Assembly: GCF_001269385.1 (NCBI RefSeq)
Contig: NZ_CXOO01000027.1
Span: 1 to 64,000, forward strand
Direction: 5' to 3'
From: Limnohabitans sp. DM1
GTDB lineage: Bacteria; Pseudomonadota; Gammaproteobacteria; Burkholderiales; Burkholderiaceae_C
Length of the DNA stretch: 64,000 nt
Shown here: positions 24,666 through 33,860 of the stretch, in pieces
Layout of the letters: every line of letters begins with the position of its first letter
Position numbering within the stretch: position 1 is the stretch's first letter
Notes under the pieces: generated by a model
What the model was told of the DNA's origin: nothing
Databases searched by the model: none
Seen by the model: the letters and a program-made list of their open reading frames with translations, nothing else
Made by a program: the position numbers and the translations under genes

Positions 24666-25532
24666 ATGGTGAATGTGCTGATCGCTTTTTTGCGCCTGTG
24701 CGCCCGTTTGCCGCTGCCTTGGGTGCGGGCTTTGGGCGCAGGGCTGGGCTGGTTGCTGTGGCATGTGGCGCGCAGCCGTCGCCACATCGTTCAGGTCAAT
24801 CTGGAAAAAACCATGCCCGAGTTGTCGGCCACTGAGCGTGAGGCGCTGGCTTATCGGCATTTCATCGCTTTTGGCCAGTCGGTGATGGATCGGGCCTGGT
24901 TGTGGCACGCGCCTGAGGCCATGGTGCGCCAGCGTTTGCGTTGGGTGGGCGACCTGCAGGCCCTGACTGCGCCGGGGCCTTTGGTAATGTTGGCGCCGCA
25001 TTTTGTGGGGCTGGATGCGGGCGGCATGGCCGTGTCGCTGGATGTGCCGGGGCCGGTAGCCTTCATTTTTGTGGGCCAGTCGCGCCCGGCGGTCGAACAA
25101 TGGGTGCGCCAGGGGCGCGAACGTTCGGGCAATGTGCGACCGTATTTCAGGCACCAGGGCATGCGCCAGATTTTGAGTGGCATCAAAAAAGGCGAGCCCC
25201 TGCACTTGTCGCCGGACATGGATTTTGGGCGTGAGGAGTCGATTTTTGTGCCCTTTATGGGGGTGGACAAGGCGGCCACCTTGCCTTCGCTGTCTCGTTT
25301 GGCCAAAGTGGCTGGCGCCCGTGTAGTGCCGGTGGTCACGCGCATGACGGCGCAGGGCTATGACATAGAAATTCATCCCGCCTTGGTGAATTTTCCGAGC
25401 GCCGATGCACAGCAAGATACGGCACGCATGAACCGCCTGCTGGGCGACTGGGTGCGCACGATGCCCGAGCAGTATTACTGGGTGCACCGGCGCTTCAAGA
25501 CCCGGCCCGAGGGCGAGCCGGGGTTTTACTGA
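24666..25532 (+). CDS. LpxL/HtrB-family lipid A acyltransferase, second copy
   Basis: The 288-residue protein is a paralogue of the preceding gene. It has a hydrophobic N-terminus (GLGWLLWHVARSRR), the catalytic motif APHFVGLD, then FVGQSRPAVEQWVRQG and LHLSPDMDFGREESIFVPFMG. It ends with the family's YYWVHRRFKTRPEGEP block, which the first copy lacks. The open frame runs up to 24618, overlapping the upstream gene; the ATG at 24666 is a better start because homology begins at MVNVLIAFLRL. Its 3' end overlaps the convergent hydrolase gene by 7 bp. Confidence 0.87.
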   Translation: MVNVLIAFLRLCARLPLPWVRALGAGLGWLLWHVARSRRHIVQVNLEKTMPELSATEREALAYRHFIAFGQSVMDRAWLWHAPEAMVRQRLRWVGDLQALTAPGPLVMLAPHFVGLDAGGMAVSLDVPGPVAFIFVGQSRPAVEQWVRQGRERSGNVRPYFRHQGMRQILSGIKKGEPLHLSPDMDFGREESIFVPFMGVDKAATLPSLSRLAKVAGARVVPVVTRMTAQGYDIEIHPALVNFPSADAQQDTARMNRLLGDWVRTMPEQYYWVHRRFKTRPEGEPGFY

Positions 25533-26473
25533 ACCGGGGGCAGCAAAAAGTCGGTGATTTCCGTGATCACCCGTTGCGGCTGCTCATGCAACACCCAGTG
25601 TGTGGCGTTTGCAATCGGCACCAGCGTCAAGTCGGCCACATGTGTGTCCAGCCCCTCAGTCAGACAGGGCAGCAAGGCGATGTCGTCTTGCGCCCAGAGT
25701 AGCAAAGTGGGCACTTCGATGCGCAGCATCTCGGGCGGCAGGCTGACCTGATCCACAGCGGGGTCTTGCGGTGTTGATGGGCGCAGCGGGGATGCCCGGT
25801 AGTAGTTCAAGGCGCCGTCCAGTCCGTGGGACCAGACTTCGCGGTAACGCGCCTGTAGCGCGGGCGTGAGCCAGGGCGCGGCTTTGGTGGCCAGGCTGTT
25901 GCCGCCGCTCCATTCGTTGTCATGGCCTTGTAGAAAGCCCAGCAGCAGCTCAAAGTGGTTGGCCGAGAGCTGGGCGGCCGAGTCGGCTTGCACCAGAAAG
26001 TTCATGTAGGCGCTGGCCGCCTGCTGCGCCGGGTTGTGCTGCATGGCCTGCACAAAGGGGCCGGGGTGCGGGGCGTTGATGACCACCAGTTGGCGCAAGC
26101 GCTGGGGGTGTTGGTTGGCCACGCTCCAGGCCAACGCGCCGCCCCAGTCGTGTGCCACCAGGGCGGCCAGGGGCTGGCCTTTGCCGCATTCGGCGTCGAT
26201 CAGGGCGACGATGTCTTGCACCAGAAATTTGGCGCGGTAGGCCTTGACGTCGCTGGGGGCGCTGGATTTTTCGTAGCCGCGCAAATTGGGCGCAACGCAG
26301 CGGTAGCCGCCGTTTTCGGGGCGCGAAAAATGCAGCAGCAGCTCGTCCCAGACAAAAGCCGCCTCCGGAAAGCCATGCAGAAACATCAACACCGGGCGAC
26401 CAGGTTCACCGCAAGCGCGGCAGCTCAGGGTGATGCCGTGAGGCAGGGTTTGTTGCCAAGTGTCGATCATCAT
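25526..26473 (-). CDS. Alpha/beta hydrolase, epoxide-hydrolase-like
   Basis: The 315-residue protein has an oxyanion HGFPEAAFVWDELL segment (residues ~33-46), the nucleophile elbow AHDWGGALAW with Asp (not Ser) as the likely nucleophile, as in epoxide hydrolases and haloalkane dehalogenases, LLLWAQDDIALLP near 260, and the catalytic His in NATHWVLHEQP. Substrate unknown. Either of two adjacent ATGs (26473 or 26470) may be used. It is convergent with the second acyltransferase gene, with a 7-bp overlap; no functional link is evident. Confidence 0.85.
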   Translation of the reverse strand: MMIDTWQQTLPHGITLSCRACGEPGRPVLMFLHGFPEAAFVWDELLLHFSRPENGGYRCVAPNLRGYEKSSAPSDVKAYRAKFLVQDIVALIDAECGKGQPLAALVAHDWGGALAWSVANQHPQRLRQLVVINAPHPGPFVQAMQHNPAQQAASAYMNFLVQADSAAQLSANHFELLLGFLQGHDNEWSGGNSLATKAAPWLTPALQARYREVWSHGLDGALNYYRASPLRPSTPQDPAVDQVSLPPEMLRIEVPTLLLWAQDDIALLPCLTEGLDTHVADLTLVPIANATHWVLHEQPQRVITEITDFLLPPVQ

Positions 26474-26496
26474 GCGGTGTTTCCTTGAGGTTTCTT

Positions 26497-26520
26497 GTAG
26501 GTCGGGGCTTCAGCTCCGAC
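26497..26520. repeat. GTAGGTCGG-family palindromic unit
   Basis: GTAGGTCGGGGCTTCAGCTC plus CGAC lies immediately upstream of the hydrolase start. It is the same short motif as at 11256 and 31790. A related half (GTGTCTGAAGCC) follows 30 bp on. Confidence 0.65.
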
Positions 26521-26623
26521 GATTTCTTCTTCGGCACAGGCCCATGTCGTGTCTGAAGCCGTCGCCCGGCCCGTATCTCTTGCTTGGCAGACCCCAAGCG
26601 CCTGCATCGTCAGCCGCGTGCAC

Positions 26624-27364
26624 TCACTCGTCCAGCGCTTCGGGTTCGTCTTCGGGTGGCTCAGCAGGCGCAGGGGCTGCAAGGCCTTCGGCAGGGTGTG
26701 TCCAGTCCCACAACAGTTGGGCCACCTCGTCCACACCTTGTTTTTTCAGGGCCGAAAACAGTTTCACCTCGCCACCACCAGCTTGCAGTCGTGCAATTGA
26801 CAAGGCCTTGGCCTGTTCGGAGCGGGTCAATTTGTCGGCCTTGGTCAGGATGATCAGGAACTTCAGACCTTCTTCCACCCGGGGGCGAATGACTTCGAGC
26901 AGGATATCGTCCAGCTCGGTCAGGCCGTGGCGCGGGTCGCACATCATGACGATGCCCGTGAGGTTTTCTCGGCTGACCAAATAGTTGGCCATGACCTGTT
27001 GCCAGCGCAGCTTGTCCATTTTGGCCACGGCGGCGTAGCCGTAGCCGGGCAGATCGGCCAGCACCGCGTCGGTGATGCCTTGCTTGCCCAGTGCAAACAG
27101 GTTGATGTGCTGGGTGCGGCCGGGCTTTTTGGAGGCAAAGGCCAGCTGCTTCTTTTGCGTCAGGGTGTTGATGCAGGTGGATTTGCCCGCGTTGGAGCGG
27201 CCCACAAAGGCGATTTCGGGGGTGTCCATCGCGGGCAAATGGTGCAGTTGCGCGGCGGTGGTCAGAAAACGTGCGGTGTGCATCCAGCCCATGGGCGTGA
27301 CCGCCGCAGGGGTGGCGGACACAGTTTTGGGCAAAGAGTGGGGAACGCGGGGACTGGAGCTCAT
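26624..27364 (-). CDS. engB: Ribosome biogenesis GTPase EngB (YihA/YsxC)
   Basis: This is an essential small GTPase for 50S subunit assembly. The 246-residue protein shows G1 GRSNAGKS (residues ~55-62), a G2 threonine in KPGRTQHINLF, G3 DLPGYGYA, G4 TKADKL and a late LFSALKKQGVDE (G5). The C-terminal extension is Pro/Glu-rich and variable. The N-terminus is ~25 residues longer than in E. coli, so a later start is possible. It is divergent from the cytochrome c4 gene, an arrangement common in Burkholderiales. Confidence 0.95.
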   Translation of the reverse strand: MSSSPRVPHSLPKTVSATPAAVTPMGWMHTARFLTTAAQLHHLPAMDTPEIAFVGRSNAGKSTCINTLTQKKQLAFASKKPGRTQHINLFALGKQGITDAVLADLPGYGYAAVAKMDKLRWQQVMANYLVSRENLTGIVMMCDPRHGLTELDDILLEVIRPRVEEGLKFLIILTKADKLTRSEQAKALSIARLQAGGGEVKLFSALKKQGVDEVAQLLWDWTHPAEGLAAPAPAEPPEDEPEALDE

Positions 27365-27462
27365 AAATCGGGGGGCCTTGAGTCGTCAGGAAACTGACGC
27401 AGACCTCATTGTAGAATCCTTGGGTTTTGCGCCCCCCTTCTTCCAACTATTGGACGACGACC

Positions 27463-28104
27463 ATGAAGTCAATTGTTTCTATCCTGAAGTCCGCCACTTT
27501 GGCCGCCACCACGTCTGTTGTCTTGGCGGGTACAGCGTTGGCGGCAGGCCCTGCCCCTGCAGCTGCCAAGCCTGATTTGGCCAAGGGCGAAGCCGCATAT
27601 GCCATGTGCGTGGCTTGCCATGCAGCCGATGGCAACTCGACCACCCCGGTCAACCCCAAGCTGTCACAACAACACCCCGAATACCTGGTCAAGCAATTGC
27701 AAGAGTTCAAGTCGGGCAAGCGCGCCAACGCCGTGATGAGCGGCATGGTCGCTGGCTTGAGCGATGACGACATGCGCAACATCAGCTACTGGCTGGCCTC
27801 CAAAACTGCCAAGCCTGGTTTTGCCAAAGAAAAAGACACCGTCGCCATGGGTGAGCGCATCTACCGTGGTGGCATCCCGGACCGTCAGATCGCCGCTTGC
27901 GCCAGCTGCCACTCGCCCAATGGCGCGGGCATGCCTTCGCAATACCCCCGCTTGTCGGGTCAGCATGCGGACTACACCGCTTCCCAATTGGTCCAGTTCC
28001 GTGACGGCGTTCGCAAGAACAACCTCCAGATGACCCAAGTCGCTGCCAAAATGAACGACCGCGAAATCAAGGCCGTGGCCGATTACATCGCCGGTCTGCG
28101 TTGA
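27463..28104 (+). CDS. Dihaem cytochrome c4
   Basis: The 213-residue periplasmic electron carrier has a signal peptide (SVVLAGTALAAG) followed by two homologous haem domains. CVACHAADG near residue 45 and CASCHSPNG near 145 are the CXXCH sites. Each is followed by the YLVKQLQEFKSGKR / YTASQLVQFRDGVR helix and a distal Met (MSGMV, NLQMTQV). It is upstream of resB and ccsB, which attach its haem. The internal ATG at 27463 is chosen over the open frame's 27427 because the signal peptide starts there. Confidence 0.94.
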   Translation: MKSIVSILKSATLAATTSVVLAGTALAAGPAPAAAKPDLAKGEAAYAMCVACHAADGNSTTPVNPKLSQQHPEYLVKQLQEFKSGKRANAVMSGMVAGLSDDDMRNISYWLASKTAKPGFAKEKDTVAMGERIYRGGIPDRQIAACASCHSPNGAGMPSQYPRLSGQHADYTASQLVQFRDGVRKNNLQMTQVAAKMNDREIKAVADYIAGLR

Positions 28105-28206
28105 TCCACCCCACATTGCTGTGGGGGGTATCCCCTACCGCAATGGGGTCTTCCGTGAAGTTTCAACTTGCTGAGCCACAATCGCAGGCTCTGCCAGCGA
28201 AATTTG

Positions 28207-28236
28207 AAAAAAAAGGCCGGTTCACCGGCCTTTTTT
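28207..28236 (+). terminator. Rho-independent terminator after cytochrome c4
   Basis: AAAAAAGGCCGGT-TCA-CCGGCCTTTTTT forms a short perfect GC stem with an A-run before and T6 after, about 100 bp 3' of the cytochrome c4 stop. The symmetric A/T flanks would let it work in both directions. resB starts 79 bp further on. Confidence 0.87.
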
Positions 28237-28314
28237 GTTTGGCGTGGGCTGCGCTTTCTAAAGCTGCGCTGCTTTTGTTTTGTTGCCTCTTTGCCTGTTT
28301 CCAGCCCCTTCATC

Positions 28315-30441
28315 ATGACGTCTGTTGCCTCCAGCCCTGAATCCGAGCGCGGCGCTTCCCGTTGGCAAGCCCTGCTGGAGTTGTTGTCGTCCATGCGCTT
28401 TGCCATTTCACTGTTGACGGTCATCTGCATCGCTTCGGTCATTGGCACAGTGCTCAAGCAAAACGAGCCCACCAACAATTACATCAACCAGTTCGGCCCT
28501 TTCTGGGCCGAGGTGTTTGCCACCCTCAAGCTCAACACGGTCTACAGTGCCTGGTGGTTCTTGCTGATTTTGGCGTTTCTGGTCATCAGCACCAGCCTGT
28601 GCATTGCGCGCAACACGCCCAAAATCCTGGCCGACCTGAAGAACTACAAGGAAAACATCCGCGAGCAAAGCCTCAAGGCTTTTCACCACAAGGCCGAAGG
28701 TGCTTTGAACGAGGCCCCCGAAGCCGCTGCCCATCGCCTGGGCCAGTTGCTGGCCACGGGGGGCTGGAAAGTGAAATTGCAGTCCCGCAACACGCCACAA
28801 GGCACAGGCTGGATGCTGGCCGCCAAAGCGGGAGCGGCCAACAAGATCGGTTACATCGCGGCGCACTCGGCCATCGTGCTGGTGTGTGTGGGCGGTTTGC
28901 TCGACGGCGACCTGGCGGTGCGCGCCCAGATGTGGTTTGGTGGCAAAGAGATTTACAACGGCGGTGGCTTGATCGCCGATGTGCCTGCTCAGCACAGGCT
29001 GTCCGAGCGCAACCCGGCCTTCCGGGGCAATTTGCTGGTGGCCGAAGACACGGCCTCGGGCACGGCCATCCTGAACCAGTCCAACGGCATCTTGCTGCAG
29101 GACCTGCCCTTTGTCATTGAGCTGAAAAAGTTCATCGTCGAGTACTACTCGACCGGCATGCCCAAGCTCTTTGCCAGCGACATCATCATCCACGACAAGG
29201 CCACCGGCGAGAAGCGCGAAGCGCGGGTCGAGGTGAATCACCCGGCCAGCTTCAAGGGCATCAACATTTACCAGTCCAGCTTTGACGACGGTGGCTCCAG
29301 CGTCAAGTTGCAAGCCGTGCCCATGGCAGCAGCCACCAAGTCGTTTGAGGTGGAAGGCACCATTGGCGGCAGCACCGACCTGAGCAATGGCAACGAAAAA
29401 ATGAGCCTGGAGTTCACCGGGCTGCGTGTGATCAACGTGGAAAACATGGGCGGTGGCGCAGGCCCCGAGGGCACGGCGGTGGACGTGCGCAAGGTCGATC
29501 TGCGCAGCTCGCTGGAGGCGCGACTGGGCGCAGGTCACAAAACCACCCAGACCAAAGAGTTACGCAACGTGGGCCCGAGCGTGAGCTACAAGCTGCGCGA
29601 TGCGGCCGGTCAGGCGCGTGAGTACAACAACTACATGTTGCCTGTGGACGCGGGTGACGGCGTGCCGGTGTTCTTGCTGGGCATGCGCGAGACGCCCAGC
29701 GAGTCCTACCGCTACCTGCGCCCCCCGGCCGACGAGAACGGCGAGTTGACCGGCTTCATACGCCTGCGCGCCGCCCTGGAGACCCCTGCGCTGCGCGAGC
29801 GTGCGGTGCAGCGTTATGCCCGCAAAGCAGTCGACCCGCAGCGGCCCGAGTTGACACAGCAGCTGGCCGATTCTGCTGCGCGTGCTTTGGGTTTGTTTGC
29901 CGGGCTGGAGCAGGTGCAGGGTAAATCGGCATCGGGCTTGCAGGCTTTGGCTGACTTTTTGGAAGCCAATGTGCCCGAGTCCGAGCGCCCCCGCGCAGGC
30001 GAAATGTTTGTGCGCATCTTGAACGGCACCTTGCTGGAGCTGGACACCGTGGCCCGTGAGCAAGCGGGTGCCAAGCCTTTGCCTGCCGACAAGGTGCAGG
30101 GCTTCATGTCACAGGCGGTGCTGGCCCTGTCCGACGCGCCGTTTTACCCCGCACCTATGACGTTTTTGCTGAAAGACTTCAAGCAGGTGCAAGCCAGCGT
30201 GTTCCAGGTGGCCCGGGCGCCGGGGCAGTCCGTCGTGTACCTGGGCTGTGCCCTTTTGATCCTGGGTATTTTTGCAATGCTGTATGTTCGTGACCGCCGT
30301 TTGTGGGTCTGGCTTTCGCCTCAGGGTGAGGGCGCACAAGCCACGGTGGCTTTGTCGTCCAACCGCAAGACCATGGACGTAGATCGTGAATTTGAACAAT
30401 TGACTGCCCGTTTGCTGGGCCGCTCCGAGAAAACACCATGA
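28315..30441 (+). CDS. resB: Cytochrome c biogenesis protein ResB (System II)
   Basis: The 708-residue membrane protein forms the CcsBA haem-delivery/ligation complex with the next gene product. Early transmembrane segments are visible (FAISLLTVICIASVIGTVL near residue 30, WWFLLILAFLVISTSLCIA near 80, YIAAHSAIVLVCVGGLLDG near 185). A large periplasmic domain follows (residues ~200-610), with a final helix near VVYLGCALLILGIFAMLYV. The N-terminal LKQNEPTNNYINQFGPFWAEVF block is typical. The ATG at 28315 replaces an upstream in-frame start inside the terminator. Its stop overlaps the ccsB start (ATGA). Confidence 0.94.
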   Translation: MTSVASSPESERGASRWQALLELLSSMRFAISLLTVICIASVIGTVLKQNEPTNNYINQFGPFWAEVFATLKLNTVYSAWWFLLILAFLVISTSLCIARNTPKILADLKNYKENIREQSLKAFHHKAEGALNEAPEAAAHRLGQLLATGGWKVKLQSRNTPQGTGWMLAAKAGAANKIGYIAAHSAIVLVCVGGLLDGDLAVRAQMWFGGKEIYNGGGLIADVPAQHRLSERNPAFRGNLLVAEDTASGTAILNQSNGILLQDLPFVIELKKFIVEYYSTGMPKLFASDIIIHDKATGEKREARVEVNHPASFKGINIYQSSFDDGGSSVKLQAVPMAAATKSFEVEGTIGGSTDLSNGNEKMSLEFTGLRVINVENMGGGAGPEGTAVDVRKVDLRSSLEARLGAGHKTTQTKELRNVGPSVSYKLRDAAGQAREYNNYMLPVDAGDGVPVFLLGMRETPSESYRYLRPPADENGELTGFIRLRAALETPALRERAVQRYARKAVDPQRPELTQQLADSAARALGLFAGLEQVQGKSASGLQALADFLEANVPESERPRAGEMFVRILNGTLLELDTVAREQAGAKPLPADKVQGFMSQAVLALSDAPFYPAPMTFLLKDFKQVQASVFQVARAPGQSVVYLGCALLILGIFAMLYVRDRRLWVWLSPQGEGAQATVALSSNRKTMDVDREFEQLTARLLGRSEKTP

Positions 30442-31748
30442 CCACTGTGACTTTGAATCCGGGCTATTTTTCCCGCCGCTCGGCATTGGACTGGGGCTTT
30501 GCCCTGCTGGCGCTCTTGGGCACGGTGTTCGCCTTCATCCGCTACCAGCACGCCATGGATGTGTACGAGCAAGGCATTTTGGTGGGCACTTTGCCGGCCG
30601 TCATCTGGCTGGGCTGGTTCTGGCGACCACTGCGTACCCTGATGCTGGTGGTTGCGGGCTTGTCGCTCTTGGCCATTTACCTTTACCAGGGTGATCTGGC
30701 ACGGTCCGAGCAGGTGTTTTTGCTCAAATATTTCCTGTCCAGCCAGTCGGCCATCCTGTGGATGAGCATGCTGTTTTTCATCAGCACCATCTTTTACTGG
30801 GCGGGCATGTTCATCCGAGGTCAAGCAGACGCGATGGAGTCTTTGGGCTCGCGCATGGCTTGGGTGGCGGTGGGTTTGGCCCTGATTGGCACCTTGGTGC
30901 GCTGGTATGAAAGTCACCAGTTGGGACCTGACATTGGCCACATCCCGGTGAGCAACCTGTACGAAGTCTTCGTCATGTTCTGCTGGATGACGGCGGCCTT
31001 CTATCTGTATTACGAAGCCCACTATAAAACTCGCGCTTTGGGGGCGTTTGTGATGCTGGTGGTCAGTGCGGCTGTGGGCTTTTTGCTCTGGTACACGCTG
31101 GTGCGCGAAGCGCACGAAATCCAGCCGCTGGTGCCTGCCCTGAAAAGCTGGTGGATGAAGATTCATGTGCCGGCCAACTTCATTGGGTATGGCACCTTTG
31201 CCTTGGCCGCCATGGTGGCCTTTGCCTACCTGATCAAGCAAACCGCTGGCGAGACACGCTGGTACAAGCTGGCACCCTTGTGGCTGCTGGGCATTGTGCT
31301 GTGCTTTGAGCCCGTGGTGTTCCGCCAATCCGCCAACGACCAGACCAGCAGCTACTGGATGGTTTACTTTGGGGTGTCCGCCTTCATCGTGGCCGGCATT
31401 TTGTTGGGCCGCCGACGCATTGCCGAGCGTTTGCCCTCGTTCGAAATCCTGGACGATGTGATGTACAAATCCATCGCCGTGGGTTTTGCCTTCTTCACCA
31501 TCGCCACCGTGCTGGGCGCCCTGTGGGCGGCCGAAGCCTGGGGCGGCTACTGGAGCTGGGACCCCAAGGAAACCTGGGCCCTGATCGTCTGGTTGAACTA
31601 CGCCGCCTGGCTGCACATGCGCCTCATGAAGGGCTTGCGCGGCACCGTGGCCGCTTGGTGGGCGCTGGTGGGCTTGGGCATCACGACCTTCGCCTTCCTG
31701 GGGGTCAACATGTTCCTGAGCGGATTGCACAGCTACGGCACGCTCTGA
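30438..31748 (+). CDS. ccsB: Cytochrome c biogenesis protein CcsB/CcsA (System II haem handling)
   Basis: The 436-residue polytopic membrane protein carries the haem-binding WWD-type motif WGGYWSWDPKETWALIVW near residue 365, with flanking conserved histidines (e.g. WLHMRLMKG). It passes haem to apocytochromes with ResB. ATGA overlap with resB indicates translational coupling. Cytochrome c4, a likely client, is encoded just upstream. The symbol varies between genomes (ccsA or ccsB); the function is clear. Confidence 0.94.
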   Translation: MTTVTLNPGYFSRRSALDWGFALLALLGTVFAFIRYQHAMDVYEQGILVGTLPAVIWLGWFWRPLRTLMLVVAGLSLLAIYLYQGDLARSEQVFLLKYFLSSQSAILWMSMLFFISTIFYWAGMFIRGQADAMESLGSRMAWVAVGLALIGTLVRWYESHQLGPDIGHIPVSNLYEVFVMFCWMTAAFYLYYEAHYKTRALGAFVMLVVSAAVGFLLWYTLVREAHEIQPLVPALKSWWMKIHVPANFIGYGTFALAAMVAFAYLIKQTAGETRWYKLAPLWLLGIVLCFEPVVFRQSANDQTSSYWMVYFGVSAFIVAGILLGRRRIAERLPSFEILDDVMYKSIAVGFAFFTIATVLGALWAAEAWGGYWSWDPKETWALIVWLNYAAWLHMRLMKGLRGTVAAWWALVGLGITTFAFLGVNMFLSGLHSYGTL

Positions 31749-31789
31749 ACCTTGTTCCTCTGCTGGCATCGCCCCGGTGGGCGTTATTG

Positions 31790-31814
31790 GTAGGTCGGCG
31801 GATTCAGCCCCGAC
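31790..31814. repeat. GTAGGTCGG-family palindromic unit
   Basis: GGTAGGTCGGCGGATTCAGC followed by CCCGAC lies downstream of ccsB, in the same family as 11256 and 26497. It is a single unit, so only a short hairpin is possible. Confidence 0.62.
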
Positions 31815-31923
31815 TTGGGGCCTGAATCAAAGCCAGCAATGTCCACAGGCACCAGACATTGCGCTTGGCATTACCATAGCGTCCCATTTTCATCACACAC
31901 CTCTACACACTGGGAATCTCAGC

Positions 31924-32376
31924 ATGGAATGCACAGTCACCTGGACCGGCGCTGCCGGTACCCGCTCGGGCATGGGCTTTTTGGCCGAAACAGGCTCAGG
32001 CCACATGATCGCCATGGACGGCGCGCCCGATGCCGTCAAGCCTGAAAACGGCGGCCAAAACCTGGCACCCCGCCCCATGGAAACCTTGCTCGCTGGCACG
32101 GGCGGCTGCACCGCTTATGACGTGGTTCTCATCTTGAAACGTGGCCGTCACGACGTGCGCGGTTGCAGCGTCAAGCTCAGCAGCGAACGTGCCGAAGTCG
32201 ACCCCAAGGTGTTCACCAAAATCAATATGCACTTCACCGTGACGGGCAAAGCCATTCCCGCCAACGCCGTGGAGCGCGCCATTGCCATGAGCCACGAGAA
32301 ATACTGCTCGGCCAGCATCATGCTGGGCAAAACGGCAGAGATCACGACCAGTTTTGATATGGTCGAAGCGGCTTAA
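31924..32376 (+). CDS. OsmC/Ohr-family protein
   Basis: The 150-residue protein has the two redox cysteines of the OsmC family in their usual surroundings: LLAGTGGCTAYDVVLILKRG (first Cys) and SHEKYCSASIMLGKTAE (second Cys). The family reduces organic or hydrogen peroxides in the cytosol; this sequence looks closest to the YhfA subgroup, whose substrate is not settled. The frame is open further upstream, but the ATG at 31924 opens the conserved domain directly. It is a single gene, preceded by a repeat and followed by an ATPase gene. Confidence 0.88.
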   Translation: MECTVTWTGAAGTRSGMGFLAETGSGHMIAMDGAPDAVKPENGGQNLAPRPMETLLAGTGGCTAYDVVLILKRGRHDVRGCSVKLSSERAEVDPKVFTKINMHFTVTGKAIPANAVERAIAMSHEKYCSASIMLGKTAEITTSFDMVEAA

Positions 32377-32419
32377 AACCTTGAAAAAATGGAATTGCTT
32401 TCCATAAATTCAGGAAATC

Positions 32420-33640
32420 ATGCGCCTTCGCACACTCAGCCAAACCATACACACGATCAGTCAGAGTTTTCCGGTGCTGATGGTCACGGGTGCCCGCCAG
32501 GTGGGCAAAACCACTTTGTTGGACATGTGCAGCGAAGGCACAAGATCCTATGTCACGTTGGACGATCTGGAAATGCGCCGTTTGGCTCAGCAAGATCCGG
32601 CGCTTTTTCTGCAAACGTGGCCCGCACCTGTGACGATTGATGAAGTTCAGCACGCGCCACAACTCTTCAGCGCCATCAAAATGGTGGTGGACAGAGACCC
32701 CAGGAACGGCTTGTTTTGGCTCACTGGCTCTCAAAAATTTCAGCTGTTGCAAGGCCTGACAGAGAGCCTTGCGGGCAGGGTGGCCATTGCGGATTTGCTC
32801 GGTTTGTCTCAGGCCGAGCAACAAGACCGGGCCCTTCAATCGCTGCCTTTTGTGCCAACGTCAGATTGGATGGCTCATGCGCGCAGCGCGGCCAAAGACA
32901 TGCCCCTGAAGGCGCTGTATGAGCAAATCTGGATGGGCTCTTATCCGCGCTTGCTGAGGCAAGGCCCTCAAAGCCGCGATGTCTTTTACCGCTCTTACGT
33001 TCAAACCTATATTCAGCGTGATGTGCGCGATCTACTCAAAGTTTCTGATCCCCTGAGTTTCCATCGTTTTTTAAGTGTGGTGGCCGCCAGAACCGGGCAA
33101 CTGCTCAACTATGCCCATCTGGCCAATGAAGTAGACATCGACACCAAAACAGCCAAGGCCTGGTTGTCAGTGCTCGAAGCGTCGGGTCTGGTGTATTTGC
33201 TGCAGCCTTATCACCGCAATTTGACCAAGCGAATGATCAAGTCGCCCAAGCTGTATTTCCTGGACACAGGTTTAGCTGCTTATTTGACGAAATGGGGCTC
33301 CCCCGAGGCGCTGGAAGCAGGCAGCATGTCCGGCGCGATCCTGGAGACTTGGGCGGTCACCGAAATCCTCAAAAGCTATTGGCACAACGGAAAAGAGGCA
33401 CCCATTTACTTTTACAGGGACACAGAACAAAAAGAAATTGACCTGCTCATTGAGGTCAATGATGTGATGTATCCCGTAGAAATCAAGAAAACTGCAGCGC
33501 CCTCTGCTCAAATTGGTAAAGCATTTTCGGTCGCCGAGAATTTGGGCAAAACCATAGGGCATGGCGCCGTGCTCTGCTTTACGCCGCGAGATGTGCCCTT
33601 GTCAGCCACTGTGACCGCCATTCCCTTGGCTTATTTGTGA
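32420..33640 (+). CDS. AAA-type ATPase with DUF4143 C-terminus
   Basis: The 406-residue protein has an N-terminal P-loop domain: Walker A GARQVGKTT at ~24-32, Walker B VTIDEVQ, sensor WLTGSQKFQL. The DUF4143 part starts near residue 190 (YIQRDVRDLL, LNYAHLANEVDIDTKTAKAW, LYFLDTGLAAYL). It ends with a nuclease-like FYRDTEQKEIDLLIE-VMYPVEIKKT segment reminiscent of PD-(D/E)xK folds (D, E-x-K). Such genes are common accessory cargo; the role is unknown. Base composition looks slightly lower in GC than its neighbours. A complete MITE-like repeat starts 18 bp after the stop. Confidence 0.83.
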   Translation: MRLRTLSQTIHTISQSFPVLMVTGARQVGKTTLLDMCSEGTRSYVTLDDLEMRRLAQQDPALFLQTWPAPVTIDEVQHAPQLFSAIKMVVDRDPRNGLFWLTGSQKFQLLQGLTESLAGRVAIADLLGLSQAEQQDRALQSLPFVPTSDWMAHARSAAKDMPLKALYEQIWMGSYPRLLRQGPQSRDVFYRSYVQTYIQRDVRDLLKVSDPLSFHRFLSVVAARTGQLLNYAHLANEVDIDTKTAKAWLSVLEASGLVYLLQPYHRNLTKRMIKSPKLYFLDTGLAAYLTKWGSPEALEAGSMSGAILETWAVTEILKSYWHNGKEAPIYFYRDTEQKEIDLLIEVNDVMYPVEIKKTAAPSAQIGKAFSVAENLGKTIGHGAVLCFTPRDVPLSATVTAIPLAYL

Positions 33641-33658
33641 GTCGGTAGCGCTCATGTT

Positions 33659-33834
33659 ATTGATCCGGCCCTGTGAAGTTTGCAGGGTGACTTCAATCTT
33701 GCACCTTGTGGGAGCTAGCCCTGCTGGCGATCAGACGCTTGTGCACCACAAGCTTTTCGCTTGGCTGGCAAGCTCCCACAAAATCCTCCCAACGGGCAAC
33801 ACACGGCTCAGACTTCATCGGGCCGAATCTATAG
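33659..33834 (+). repeat. MITE-like element, complete copy (about 176 bp)
   Basis: It begins ATTGATCCGGCCCTGTGAAG and ends GGGCCGAATCTATAG. Ends are imperfect inverted repeats (GATCCGGCCC.. against GATTCGGCCC.. on the other strand), and the inside is palindromic (TTGTGGGAGCTAGCCCTGCT ... GGCTGGCAAGCTCCCACAA). It is nearly identical to 61534-61710 and, inverted, to 15148-15324. It lies just after the DUF4143 ATPase gene and non-coding. Confidence 0.9.
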
Positions 33835-33860
33835 CCAATGACGGCAATCCAGCCCCGCCA

